Part shown: positions 8,483 through 17,208 of the stretch, one piece after another | How positions within the stretch are numbered: the first letter of the stretch is position 1 | Layout: each line of letters starts with the position of its first letter | Assembly: GCA_900770285.1 (NCBI GenBank) | Contig: CAAGJO010000004.1 | Span: forward strand, 9,349 to 73,348 | DNA: 64,000 nucleotides | Origin: Oscillospiraceae bacterium | GTDB taxonomy: Bacteria; Bacillota; Clostridia; Oscillospirales; Ruminococcaceae | Reading direction: 5' to 3' | Notes under the pieces: generated by a model | The model's database searches: none | What the model saw: the letters and a program-made list of their open reading frames with translations, nothing else | Told to the model about the DNA's origin: nothing | Position numbers and translations under genes: made by a program

Positions 8483-9286
8483 TTGATTAAAGATATTACG
8501 TTAGGTCAATATTTCCCGGGAAATTCACCTATTCATCGAATGGATTCTCGTGTAAAGCTTGTTTTGACTATAGCATTTATTGTATTGCTTTTTGCGGCAG
8601 ACAATCTTGCTGCACTTTCTGTTGGAATAGTTTTCACATTTCTTACCTTTGCAATTTCAAAAATACCTTTCAAGATGATCCTTAAAAGTTTAAAGCCTAT
8701 TATACCCATTGTCATATTTACAGCAATTCTTAATTTGTTTTTTACAAAGACGGGTAAAGTGCTTGTGGATTTTTACTTTATTGAAATTACTGATAAAGGG
8801 TTAAATATGACGGTGTTTATGATAGTCAGAATTATCTGTCTGATTGTCGGTACATCGCTTTTAACATATACTACTTCTCCTATTGAACTGACGGATGCTA
8901 TTGAAAGACTGCTGTCGCCTCTTAAAAAGATTAAGCTTCCTGTACATGAGCTTGCAATGATGATGACCATTGCTCTTCGTTTTATTCCTACTCTTATTGA
9001 GGAAACGGATAAAATTATGTCAGCTCAAAAGGCACGAGGTGCTGATATGGAAACAGGTTCATTAATTCATCGTGCCAAAGCTTTGGTTCCAATATTAATT
9101 CCGCTTTTCGTTTCTTCATTGAGGAGGGCAGAGGAGCTTGCAATGGCTATGGAATGCAGATGCTATCACGGTGGTGACGGAAGAACTCGTATGAAACAGC
9201 TTAAGTTGTCATATCTGGATGCCATTGGTATTGCATATACAGCAATTTTCTTGGCAGGAGTTTTTGTGGTAAATCACTTTTGTTAA
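8483..9286 (+). CDS. ecfT: ECF transporter transmembrane protein EcfT
   Basis: Integral membrane scaffold that couples the EcfA ATPases to S components. The 267-residue protein has several hydrophobic segments (starting near residues 25-60) and the conserved cytoplasmic motifs SAQKARGAD and AMAMECRCYHG, which hold the Ala-Arg-Gly type coupling signatures of the family. It starts at TTG preceded by GGAGGAAATTCAT, which fixes the start. The stop is 12 bp before truA, a neighbour common in Bacillota (ecfA1-ecfA2-ecfT-truA). Confidence 0.96.
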   Translation: MIKDITLGQYFPGNSPIHRMDSRVKLVLTIAFIVLLFAADNLAALSVGIVFTFLTFAISKIPFKMILKSLKPIIPIVIFTAILNLFFTKTGKVLVDFYFIEITDKGLNMTVFMIVRIICLIVGTSLLTYTTSPIELTDAIERLLSPLKKIKLPVHELAMMMTIALRFIPTLIEETDKIMSAQKARGADMETGSLIHRAKALVPILIPLFVSSLRRAEELAMAMECRCYHGGDGRTRMKQLKLSYLDAIGIAYTAIFLAGVFVVNHFC

Positions 9287-9298
9287 TAGGATGTTTAT

Positions 9299-10048
9299 AT
9301 GAGAAATTTTAAGGTTAAAATGGCTTATAACGGAGCTAATTATCATGGCTTTCAAAGGCAGGATAATGCTTATACCGTTCAGCAGGCTGTGGAGGATACA
9401 TTGTCACGCTTGCTTGGGGAAAAGATAACGATTTTTGGCTGTTCAAGAACAGATACCGGCGTTCATGCCCGTGAATTTTATTTTAACTTTAAGACAGATT
9501 CTACTATTAATTGCCGTGGTATAGTTTTTGGTATGAACCCAAAGCTGCCTGATGATATTTCCATTCTTTCATGTGAAGAAGCAGATGAGAATTTTCATGC
9601 CAGATACCATTGTAAAGGCAAAGAGTATGAGTATATAATTCATAATAGTGAGATAAAAAATCCATTTTATAAGGAAACAGCTTACCGTTCTTGGTATCCA
9701 ATAGATGCTGAAAAGCTTAATAAGGTGTCACAAGATTTTGTTGGTACATATGATTTCAAAGCATTTTGTTCAACTGCCTGCGATAAAGAAAACACTGTAA
9801 GAACTATATACAGCTTTAGTGTTAAACGTGAAGGCGATCTTGTCAGGTTTAAGGTTGCCGGAAATGGTTTCCTTTATAATATGGTCAGGATAATGGTCGG
9901 TACATTGCTTTTTATTAATGAGGGAAAAATCACAGAAGATGCAATTCCTTCAATTATAGCGTCGAAAGACCGAAAAAAAGCAGGAAAAACAGTTCCGCCT
10001 AATGGTTTGTATCTTAATAAAGTTTTTTATGACGATGAAAAGGATTGA
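9299..10048 (+). CDS. truA: tRNA pseudouridine(38-40) synthase TruA
   Basis: Isomerises uridines 38-40 in the anticodon arm of many tRNAs. It has 249 residues. The catalytic Asp52 is in SRTDTGVHA, followed by the family blocks FHARYHCKGKEYEYI and the C-terminal FLYNMVRIMVGTLL. AGGATG stands upstream of the ATG. It is the last gene of the ecf-truA cluster. A TTG frame (10045) for the next protein touches its stop, although the better start for that gene is nine bases further on. Confidence 0.96.
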   Translation: MRNFKVKMAYNGANYHGFQRQDNAYTVQQAVEDTLSRLLGEKITIFGCSRTDTGVHAREFYFNFKTDSTINCRGIVFGMNPKLPDDISILSCEEADENFHARYHCKGKEYEYIIHNSEIKNPFYKETAYRSWYPIDAEKLNKVSQDFVGTYDFKAFCSTACDKENTVRTIYSFSVKREGDLVRFKVAGNGFLYNMVRIMVGTLLFINEGKITEDAIPSIIASKDRKKAGKTVPPNGLYLNKVFYDDEKD

Positions 10049-10053
10049 ATAAG

Positions 10054-11367
10054 TTGAAGAGGAAAAATAAAGATTTTGATAATGAATCAAATATAACTGT
10101 TACGGTCAATAACAATGAATTTGTTGAAGAAGAACAGCCATTGACTAACGGTAAAAAGGATAAAAATACTCATCATAACGACGAAGACGTAGTAATCGAT
10201 ATGTCTGATATGCGTAAAGAACGTGAGAATGAAAAGAAAAAGAAACGTCTTAAAAGAATACTTATCATTATGATTATAATTGCAATAGGTCTTGCGGCAT
10301 ATGCCTTGCGTGATCATTGGATATATAAGCTGGAAGGCATTTTTGATAAAAAGCCTGAAGTAGTTGTAAATGACGGAAAAACTGAAACCGGAAAATTTCC
10401 GATCAGCGTAAACAATAACTCTGTCAATGTAATTGGTGAAATAAACGGTTTAATATATACAGCAGATGATTCAAAAATATATTTATATAATCCAAGCGGT
10501 AAAGTTTATAACACTTTGGATCATGGAATGCAAACACCGATTTTAAACTCTACAGACGATAGAATACTGGCATTTAACAGCGGTGGAAAGATTTTTAAAG
10601 TTTTTGATAAAAAACAGGAGCTGTATTCAAAAACAGTTGATAGTTCAATTATTTACGGCAAAATTGCAAACAATGGAAATGTAGCAATTTTAACTGAAAA
10701 TGAAAAGTATCCTTCCAGTTTGACCGTTTATGATAAAAACGGTACCATTATTTATCGTTGGAGCAGTGCAAGCAGAATTATGAATGTATCCTTTGATAAA
10801 TCTGGAACAGGCTGCTTTATTTCAACTTTTACCACAGTGAACGGTTTGATAAATTCTGTAGTTAATTATGTAAAATTTGATTCTACAGAAACTCAGATGA
10901 CAAGTAAAAAGCTTGATACATTGGTTATTGATACTTACGAGAACAGTAATGGTGATATTTGGGTTGTTGGCGATGATAAGTTCTATAAACTAGACAATTC
11001 CGGAAATATTGCTTTGGAATATGAATATACTGATCAGATGATATCCTATACATTAAATGAAAATGCAGCTGCTGTGACATATAAAGGCTATAAAAGCAAT
11101 AGTGGCATAGTTGCGATTTTCAATGCTGATTCTGACAGTGATAAACCGTCAGTTGTAAATATTGAAAATGGCTTGCCGAAAAAGCTGTATAGCTATGGCA
11201 GTACAGTATTCTTGTTAAGCCAGCGTTCTGTTGACTCATTTGATTTGAAGGGTAATCAGCTTGCAACAGCCTATATTTCATCTGATTATAATGATTTTGT
11301 TTATTATGATAATAATATATACTTCCTGAGCTATAGGGATATAAATAAAACCTCATTTAAAAATTAA
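10054..11367 (+). CDS. Single-pass membrane protein with beta-propeller-like ectodomain (DUF5711-like)
   Basis: A charged, Asn-rich cytoplasmic N-terminus (about 65 residues, ending in a run of Lys/Arg) precedes one membrane helix (LIIMIIIAIGLAAYALRD). An extracellular region of about 340 residues follows, with repeated short beta strands and Gly/Asp/Ser turns (for example NGLIYTADDSKIYLYN). This resembles the DUF5711 family of Clostridia by layout; that match is from memory and uncertain. The start is TTG 10054: AAAAGGA lies nine bases before it, whereas TTG 10045 directly abuts that site. It precedes a CvpA-like gene and a Clp ATPase on the same strand. Function unknown. Confidence 0.75.
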   Translation: MKRKNKDFDNESNITVTVNNNEFVEEEQPLTNGKKDKNTHHNDEDVVIDMSDMRKERENEKKKKRLKRILIIMIIIAIGLAAYALRDHWIYKLEGIFDKKPEVVVNDGKTETGKFPISVNNNSVNVIGEINGLIYTADDSKIYLYNPSGKVYNTLDHGMQTPILNSTDDRILAFNSGGKIFKVFDKKQELYSKTVDSSIIYGKIANNGNVAILTENEKYPSSLTVYDKNGTIIYRWSSASRIMNVSFDKSGTGCFISTFTTVNGLINSVVNYVKFDSTETQMTSKKLDTLVIDTYENSNGDIWVVGDDKFYKLDNSGNIALEYEYTDQMISYTLNENAAAVTYKGYKSNSGIVAIFNADSDSDKPSVVNIENGLPKKLYSYGSTVFLLSQRSVDSFDLKGNQLATAYISSDYNDFVYYDNNIYFLSYRDINKTSFKN

Positions 11368-11379
11368 TAAGGAGGCACA

Positions 11380-12144
11380 ATGCTTTCGTTTGTATTAGAT
11401 GCTTTGTCAGCAGTTATTATAATTCTGACACTGATATTTGCATATAAAAAAGGATTTCTTAAGTCTATAGTTTCATTTTTAGGTATATTTATTATATTGA
11501 TCGGTTCATATTATTCTGCACAGATTTTTTCACCGATTGTCTATGAAAAAACAATTCAGCCTGAACTTGAAAATTATATAGAAACCAAAATTGATGATAA
11601 TGAAATCAAAAAGATTTTGGAAGAAGAAAATGTAAAAGCTTCAGATGAGTCTGATTCTGAGAGTACTTTTGAGAAAAAAATAGCAAAAAGTATTCTAAAT
11701 ATGGATGTAACTAAATTTGATTTGTTAAAGATTTATGATGAATCCGGCAGCAATGAAATTTCATCTGCAAGTATAATAAAAGCAATGAATGATGGAAAAC
11801 AAAATTTGGCAGCCGAATATATTGAAAAATATATTATCGGACCGATTGTTTTGCTGGGAGTAAAATCTGTATTGTTTTTGATTTCATTTATATTGCTTTC
11901 AATTTTACTTAAAATTATTTTTAAAGTTTCGGGAGTTCTTGATGTTATACCAATTTTAAACGGTGTTAATAAATTTTTGGGGCTTTTTGTTGGTATTGCA
12001 AAATCATGTGTTTACCTTATGATTTTTGTTTTAGCAGTTAATGTTATAATTCATACCTCATTAAATTCTCATATAAATATATCTGATGAAGTAATCAATA
12101 AGACTTATATCTTTAATTCAATATATAAAATTATTTGTAAATAG
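11380..12144 (+). CDS. CvpA family membrane protein
   Basis: A 254-residue protein with the CvpA/colicin V production fold: two N-terminal membrane helices (LDALSAVIIILTLIFAYKKG and SIVSFLGIFIILIGSYYSA), a hydrophilic loop of about 90 residues rich in Glu/Asp/Lys, and two C-terminal helices (VKSVLFLISFILLSILLK, KFLGLFVGIAKSCVYLMIFV). The motif FAYKKGFLKSIVSFLG matches the family's conserved Gly/Lys pattern. AAGGAGG lies before the ATG, 12 bp after the preceding gene, and the Clp gene follows after 15 bp. The family's general role is unsettled. Confidence 0.85.
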   Translation: MLSFVLDALSAVIIILTLIFAYKKGFLKSIVSFLGIFIILIGSYYSAQIFSPIVYEKTIQPELENYIETKIDDNEIKKILEEENVKASDESDSESTFEKKIAKSILNMDVTKFDLLKIYDESGSNEISSASIIKAMNDGKQNLAAEYIEKYIIGPIVLLGVKSVLFLISFILLSILLKIIFKVSGVLDVIPILNGVNKFLGLFVGIAKSCVYLMIFVLAVNVIIHTSLNSHINISDEVINKTYIFNSIYKIICK

Positions 12145-12159
12145 AAAGGAGATCAAATA

Positions 12160-14436
12160 ATGATAATGTGTTCAAAATGTCATAAACGACCCGCGGTTGT
12201 TTTTGTGTCACAAATGGATCCTACACACCCTGAGCATAAGAAAAATGAGGGCTATTGCCTTGTATGTGCAAGAGAAATGGGCATATCTCAGGTTGATGAT
12301 TATATGAAATCTATGGGTATTTCTGAGGACGAGATTCAGGCAATGTCTGATCAGCTTATGGAATTGACAGATGGTGAAGATTTTGAAATGGGCGGAAAGG
12401 GCACTATGCCTGAATTTCTTAACAGTATTTTTGGAGGAGAAAATTCCTCTGATCAACTTAAGGCAGAGCCCGTAAACGTAAATGAAAATAATACGGAAAA
12501 TTCTGATAAGAAGGGTAAAATCAAAAAGCTTAAGTATCTGAATAACTATTGTACCAATCTTACTGAAAGAGCAAGAAATAATAAGATCGATAATGTTATT
12601 GGCAGAGATAATGAAATATCCCGGGTTATTCATATTCTGTCAAGAAGACAAAAGAATAATCCTTGTCTTATTGGTGAGCCTGGAGTAGGTAAAACAGCCA
12701 TTGCTGAGGGTATTGCTCAGAAAATTGCATTCGGTGATGTTCCTTTCCATTTGAGAAACAAAGAGTTCTATCTTCTTGATTTAACAGCCTTGGTAGCAGG
12801 AACTCAGTTCCGCGGACAGTTTGAGAGCCGTTGCAAAGGCCTTATTGATGAAGTTAAAAAGCAAGGTAACATAATTTTATTTATTGATGAAGTTCATAAT
12901 CTTGTAGGAACAGGTGATTCTGAAGGTACAATGAATGCGGCTAATATTTTAAAGCCTGCATTGTCCCGTGGAGAAATACAGGTAATCGGTGCAACTACTT
13001 TCAAAGAGTATAGAAAATATATAGAGAAAGATTCAGCTCTTGAACGACGTTTTCAGCCTGTAACAGTTAATGAACCTACAGTTGATGATACGGTTAAAAT
13101 ACTTATGGGAATAAAACAGTATTACGAAAATTATCATCATGTTAAAGTTTCAGATAACTGTATAAAAATGTGTGCTGTTCTTTCAGAAAGATATATTAAC
13201 GATAGATTTTTACCTGATAAAGCCATAGATTTGCTTGATGAAGCTTGTGCCAATGCAAGTATCAGAACTCCTGAAATTGGTGAGTATGCAAGCCTCAATG
13301 ATGAACTTTTAAAGCATGAAAAGCTTGTAGAAAAATATGAAGAAAACGAAAATCCGGATTATGAGATAATTGCTTCAGAAAAAGGTGAGATTTCAAGAAT
13401 ACAAAATCGCTTGAAAGAGGTAGAAGAAATCATCAGTAAAGTCTATGTATCTGATGATGATTTATCCCATGTTATAGAACTCTGGACAGGAATTCCTGCA
13501 AATAAAATAGTTGAAACTGACTATGATAAGATGAAAAATCTTAAAGCTGAGCTTTCTAAGCGGGTTATTGGTCAGGAAGAAGCAGTCACTAAGGTTTCAA
13601 ATGCCATTAAGCGCACAAGAATTCAGCTTTCTGAGAGAAGACGTCCTGCTTCCTTCATTTTTGTAGGTCCGACTGGAGTAGGAAAAACGGAACTTGTAAA
13701 GGTGCTTGGAGAAACATTGTTTAATGCAACAGAACCTATCATCAGAGTTGATATGTCTGAATATATGGAAAAGCACTCGGTATCTAAACTTATAGGTTCA
13801 CCTCCCGGATATGTAGGCTTTGATGAGGCAGGTCAGCTTACTGAAAAGGTAAGAAGACATCCATATTCGGTAGTGCTTTTTGATGAAATTGAAAAAGCTC
13901 ACCCTGATGTTATGAATATTTTACTTCAGATTCTTGATGAAGGCAAGATAAATGATTCGCAGGGCAGGACGGTTGACTTTGAAAATACTATAATTGTTAT
14001 GACATCAAATGCAGGTTCAACAGACCGTGATACAGGTGTTGGATTTAACAAGACATCTACTGAAATTGCCGAAGAAAAGGCTATGAAGGCATTGAGAGAG
14101 TTTTTACGTCCTGAATTTTTGGGAAGAATTGATGAAATAGTGGTATTTAAGCCGCTTACCGAGGATAATTATTCTGAAATTGCAGCACTGATGCTTAACG
14201 AAATGGTTGAACCTTTAGCTGAAAAAGGTGTTAAGTTCAGCTTTGATGAGTCTGCTTGCAAGTTGATTGCACATAAAGCTTTTAACAAAAAGCTTGGTGC
14301 AAGAGATATCAGACATGTTATTCGTAACGAGGTTGAGGATAAGGTGGCAAATATTCTTATTGATAATGGAATAGATAATATTTCCGCATTGGCGTTAACC
14401 GCACATCAAGATGAATTGGAAATTGATAAGCTTTAA
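12160..14436 (+). CDS. clpE: Clp/Hsp100 AAA+ unfoldase with N-terminal zinc finger (ClpE-like)
   Basis: ATP-driven unfoldase expected to feed ClpP. The N-terminus carries two CxxC pairs (MCSKC and YCLVC) instead of the double ClpN repeat of ClpC, which is the ClpE plan. AAA1 has GEPGVGKTA and ILFIDEVHNL. A helical middle region spans about 375-430. AAA2 has GPTGVGKTE, VVLFDEIEKAHPDV and a VGF loop at residues 627-629 that fits the ClpP-docking tripeptide. GAAAGGAG precedes the ATG. It is 758 residues, slightly longer than Bacillus ClpE. It ends the rightward run and is followed by a terminator. No clpP is in the window. Calling it ClpE rather than ClpC is based on the zinc finger. Confidence 0.9.
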   Translation: MIMCSKCHKRPAVVFVSQMDPTHPEHKKNEGYCLVCAREMGISQVDDYMKSMGISEDEIQAMSDQLMELTDGEDFEMGGKGTMPEFLNSIFGGENSSDQLKAEPVNVNENNTENSDKKGKIKKLKYLNNYCTNLTERARNNKIDNVIGRDNEISRVIHILSRRQKNNPCLIGEPGVGKTAIAEGIAQKIAFGDVPFHLRNKEFYLLDLTALVAGTQFRGQFESRCKGLIDEVKKQGNIILFIDEVHNLVGTGDSEGTMNAANILKPALSRGEIQVIGATTFKEYRKYIEKDSALERRFQPVTVNEPTVDDTVKILMGIKQYYENYHHVKVSDNCIKMCAVLSERYINDRFLPDKAIDLLDEACANASIRTPEIGEYASLNDELLKHEKLVEKYEENENPDYEIIASEKGEISRIQNRLKEVEEIISKVYVSDDDLSHVIELWTGIPANKIVETDYDKMKNLKAELSKRVIGQEEAVTKVSNAIKRTRIQLSERRRPASFIFVGPTGVGKTELVKVLGETLFNATEPIIRVDMSEYMEKHSVSKLIGSPPGYVGFDEAGQLTEKVRRHPYSVVLFDEIEKAHPDVMNILLQILDEGKINDSQGRTVDFENTIIVMTSNAGSTDRDTGVGFNKTSTEIAEEKAMKALREFLRPEFLGRIDEIVVFKPLTEDNYSEIAALMLNEMVEPLAEKGVKFSFDESACKLIAHKAFNKKLGARDIRHVIRNEVEDKVANILIDNGIDNISALALTAHQDELEIDKL

Positions 14437-14446
14437 TGAACAAAAA

Positions 14447-14482
14447 CACTGGTAATCTTTCATAGATTATCAGTGCTTTTTT
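14447..14482. terminator. Bidirectional intrinsic terminator between clpE-like gene and pyrD
   Basis: A 12-bp stem (14447-14458 with 14464-14475) carries a five-base loop and is followed by CTTTTTT on the plus strand and TTTTTGTT on the minus strand. It sits between convergent genes and can stop both. Confidence 0.85.
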
Positions 14483-14522
14483 GTGCAGATATTTTATTTT
14501 AATTTTATTAACTGGATTATTT

Positions 14523-15434
14523 CTACCAAGGCTGTACTGTTCCGACTATCTCTGAAATGTTATTGATTTTGTTGTCGTCACAATACTTTTGAAGGCCGTT
14601 AATTATTTCAATTGGTGCGTATGGATTTTGGAAAAGTGCTGCACCAACTTGTATTGCCGATGCTCCTGCCATCATCATTTCAACAGCATCCTCCCAGGTT
14701 GCAATTCCTCCCATACCCATTACCGGGATTTTAACAGCGTTTGAAACCTGCCAGACCATGCGTACGGCTATAGGAAATACAGCAGGACCAGAAAGTCCTC
14801 CCACATTGTTCTTGAGGATTGGCCGGCGAGTTTTGATGTCTATTCTCATTCCCAGTAAAGTATTTATGAGAGAAACCGCATCTGCACCTGTGCTTTCTAC
14901 AGCTTTTGCAATGTCTACAATGCTTGTTACATTTGGAGAAAGCTTTACCATAAGCGGTTTCGTGGTGGATTTCCTTACAGCTGCTGTAACAGCAGCTGCT
15001 GAATCGCAATTCGTACCAAAAGCAGCGCCGCCTTGTTTTACATTAGGGCAGGAGATGTTGAGTTCAATCATATCAACTGCTGAATCGTCTAAACGTTTTG
15101 CGAGTTCGCCGCATTCCTCAGCAGTTGCACCTGCGATATTTGCAATAATTCTTGTGTCTTTGGTAACTAGATTAGGAAGTTCATAATTAAGAAATTTTTC
15201 AAGTCCTCCGTTTTGTAATCCGACAGAATTGAGCATACCGCTTGGTGTTTCAGCAACTCTGGGACCCGGATTTCCATCTCTGGGATTTAGTGTAGTGCCT
15301 TTGATTGAGATACCGCCAAGCTTTGAAAGTGGATAGAATTGTTCATATTCACGTCCATAGCCAAAAGTGCCGCTTGCAGGTATAACCGGGTTTTTAAATT
15401 CAACACCTGCAACGTTAACCGTTAAATCAGCCAT
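14523..15434 (-). CDS. pyrD: Dihydroorotate dehydrogenase B, catalytic subunit
   Basis: Oxidises dihydroorotate to orotate in pyrimidine synthesis; the class 1B enzyme uses NAD+ through the PyrK subunit. It has 303 residues, a TIM barrel with FMN-binding segments, and the class 1 catalytic cysteine Cys129 in NISCPNVKQGG. ATG 15434 follows GGAGGTAGATTTCA and overlaps the end of pyrK by eight bases, so the two subunits are probably translated together. A bidirectional terminator lies just past the stop. Confidence 0.96.
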   Translation of the reverse strand: MADLTVNVAGVEFKNPVIPASGTFGYGREYEQFYPLSKLGGISIKGTTLNPRDGNPGPRVAETPSGMLNSVGLQNGGLEKFLNYELPNLVTKDTRIIANIAGATAEECGELAKRLDDSAVDMIELNISCPNVKQGGAAFGTNCDSAAAVTAAVRKSTTKPLMVKLSPNVTSIVDIAKAVESTGADAVSLINTLLGMRIDIKTRRPILKNNVGGLSGPAVFPIAVRMVWQVSNAVKIPVMGMGGIATWEDAVEMMMAGASAIQVGAALFQNPYAPIEIINGLQKYCDDNKINNISEIVGTVQPW

Positions 15435-16200
15435 TGAAATCTACCTCCTTGCCGTCGAAAACAGGACCGTCTTTGCAAACATGAGAAAGCATTTCCTTGC
15501 CGTCTTTAACAGTTCTGCAAACACATACAAGACAAGCACCCACGCCGCATGCCATTCGCTGCTCAAGAGAGACCTGTGTCTCTATATTATATTGCTCTGC
15601 AAGTGCAACAATAGCTTTAAGCATTGGCATAGGTCCGCAGGCATAGATTATATCAGGTTTTTCATCATTTAGTTTATCTTTTAATGCATCAGTGACAAAT
15701 CCATGAATTCCCGCAGTTCCGTCATCAGTACAAAGAATAGTTTCGCATCCCATAGCCTTAAAATCATCTTGTAAAATTACAGCATTTGCTGATCTGAAAC
15801 CGCTTATAACGGCAGCATTTTCACCATATTCCTTTGCAATTCCAACCATAGGCGGAGTTCCGATTCCGCCTCCTATGCAAATGGCTTTTTTGCCTTTATC
15901 GAGAACTTTGAAGCCGTTTCCGAGAGGTGCAATAATATCAATCAAATCACCTTTGTTGAGTTCTGATATTTTATCAGTTCCTTTTCCCCTTACTTCAAAA
16001 ACTAAGCGGATTGTACCATTATCTTTGTCAATATCGCATATGGAAATAGGCCTTCTGAGGAAAAATCCTTCGGCAGAAACCTGTGCAAATTGACCTGCTT
16101 TTGCTACAGATGCAATGTGAGGACATTTGATTGTAATATCAAATATACCTTTTGCAGTAGCACTTTTAGCAATAATAGGATATTTGCCTTGCCTGTACAA
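15427..16200 (-). CDS. pyrK: Dihydroorotate dehydrogenase B, electron transfer subunit
   Basis: Carries FAD and a [2Fe-2S] cluster and passes electrons from PyrD to NAD+. It has a ferredoxin-reductase-like FAD domain (FLRRPISICDI), a nucleotide-binding segment (CIGGGIGTPPM) and a C-terminal cluster site with four cysteines in CGVGACLVCVC and SHVCKDG. The start is uncertain. The open frame begins at ATG 16224 without a Shine-Dalgarno, but AAAGGA sits eight bases before TTG 16200, giving MYRQGKYPIIAK, which fits the family's N-terminus better, so I used TTG. An intrinsic terminator hairpin separates it from pyrF. Confidence 0.93.
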   Translation of the reverse strand: MYRQGKYPIIAKSATAKGIFDITIKCPHIASVAKAGQFAQVSAEGFFLRRPISICDIDKDNGTIRLVFEVRGKGTDKISELNKGDLIDIIAPLGNGFKVLDKGKKAICIGGGIGTPPMVGIAKEYGENAAVISGFRSANAVILQDDFKAMGCETILCTDDGTAGIHGFVTDALKDKLNDEKPDIIYACGPMPMLKAIVALAEQYNIETQVSLEQRMACGVGACLVCVCRTVKDGKEMLSHVCKDGPVFDGKEVDFNG

Positions 16201-16231
16201 ATTAATCATCCTTTCAGTAGACATTTATTAG

Positions 16232-16257
16232 AAAAACAGACGGATTTTCACCGTCTG
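16232..16257 (-). terminator. Intrinsic terminator between pyrF and pyrK
   Basis: Read on the minus strand: stem CAGACGG (16257-16251), loop TGAAAAT, stem CCGTCTG (16243-16237), then TTTTTC. It lies in the 40-63 bases between two genes of one pathway, where there is no visible room for a new promoter. It may be a partial terminator or attenuator setting the pyrF to pyrKD ratio. Confidence 0.75.
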
Positions 16258-16263
16258 CATTTG

Positions 16264-17196
16264 TTATTTAGCTGCAATTTTTGGAAGATATGAAACAATA
16301 TCTTCTTTCATTCTTATAACTTCTCGTCTTGCCGCTTTAGCAAAATCGTGTTCGTCGCATTCTTCCTTTTTGTATGCACACATTACACCTCTTGATGAGT
16401 TAACTATTGCACCAAGTCCGTTTTCATCAAATCCTTTTGATACACCTTCAGCTCCGCCGCCTTGAGCACCATAGCCCGGAACAAGGAAGAATGTGTGAGG
16501 AAGTGCAGCTCTTAGTTCTTTAAGCTGATCAGGATAAGTTGCACCTACAACTGCGCCGACGCTTGAATAGCTATATTTGCCCATATAATCTTTTCCCCAG
16601 TTTTCACAAAGCTCTCCCATAGTTGCATAAACGGTTTTGTCGCCGATTTTAAGGTCTTGAAGTTCACCTGATGACTTGTTTGAAGTCTTAACAAGAACAA
16701 AGATTCCTTTGTCGTATTTGTCGCATTTCTCAAGAAGCGGTGAAATTCCGTCAGTTCCAAGATATCCGTTAACTGTGAGAGCATCAGCACCAAAAGCCTC
16801 AACTTCTTCACCGCAAATGTCTGTAAGACCAAGATGTGCAGTGGCATATGCTTCCATTGTTGCACCAATATCATTTCGCTTTCCGTCGGTTATAACGAAC
16901 ATTCCCTTTTCTTTTGCATAGCGAATTGTTTTGTATAGAGTCTTAACGCCTTCATATCCATACATTTCATAATAAGCTGCCTGTGGTTTGATTGCAGGAC
17001 ATATATCATGAATTTCGTCAATAATTGACTTATTAAATTCAAGTATGGCTTTTGAAGCAGCTTTTAAAGTCTTGCCGTATTTCTTGACTTTCTTTTCAAT
17101 TATATAGTTAGGAATATAATCAAGTTTAGGGTCAAGTCCTACTACAGATGGGTTTTGTGTCTGAATAATTTTATCAATAAGTCTGTCAAGTGACAT
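16264..17196 (-). CDS. pyrF: Orotidine 5'-phosphate decarboxylase (type 2)
   Basis: Decarboxylates OMP to UMP, the last step of de novo UMP synthesis. It has 310 residues, longer than the 230-240 of the short type, and carries the type 2 catalytic block VITDGKRNDIGAT (Asp/Lys/Asp) plus the early VVGLDPKLDYIP and the C-terminal VNSSRGVM phosphate-binding segment. AAGGGGTG precedes the ATG. It lies 12 bp downstream of pyrC on the minus strand and is followed by a terminator hairpin before pyrK. Confidence 0.95.
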   Translation of the reverse strand: MSLDRLIDKIIQTQNPSVVGLDPKLDYIPNYIIEKKVKKYGKTLKAASKAILEFNKSIIDEIHDICPAIKPQAAYYEMYGYEGVKTLYKTIRYAKEKGMFVITDGKRNDIGATMEAYATAHLGLTDICGEEVEAFGADALTVNGYLGTDGISPLLEKCDKYDKGIFVLVKTSNKSSGELQDLKIGDKTVYATMGELCENWGKDYMGKYSYSSVGAVVGATYPDQLKELRAALPHTFFLVPGYGAQGGGAEGVSKGFDENGLGAIVNSSRGVMCAYKKEECDEHDFAKAARREVIRMKEDIVSYLPKIAAK

Positions 17197-17208
17197 ATAA
17201 GCACCCCT

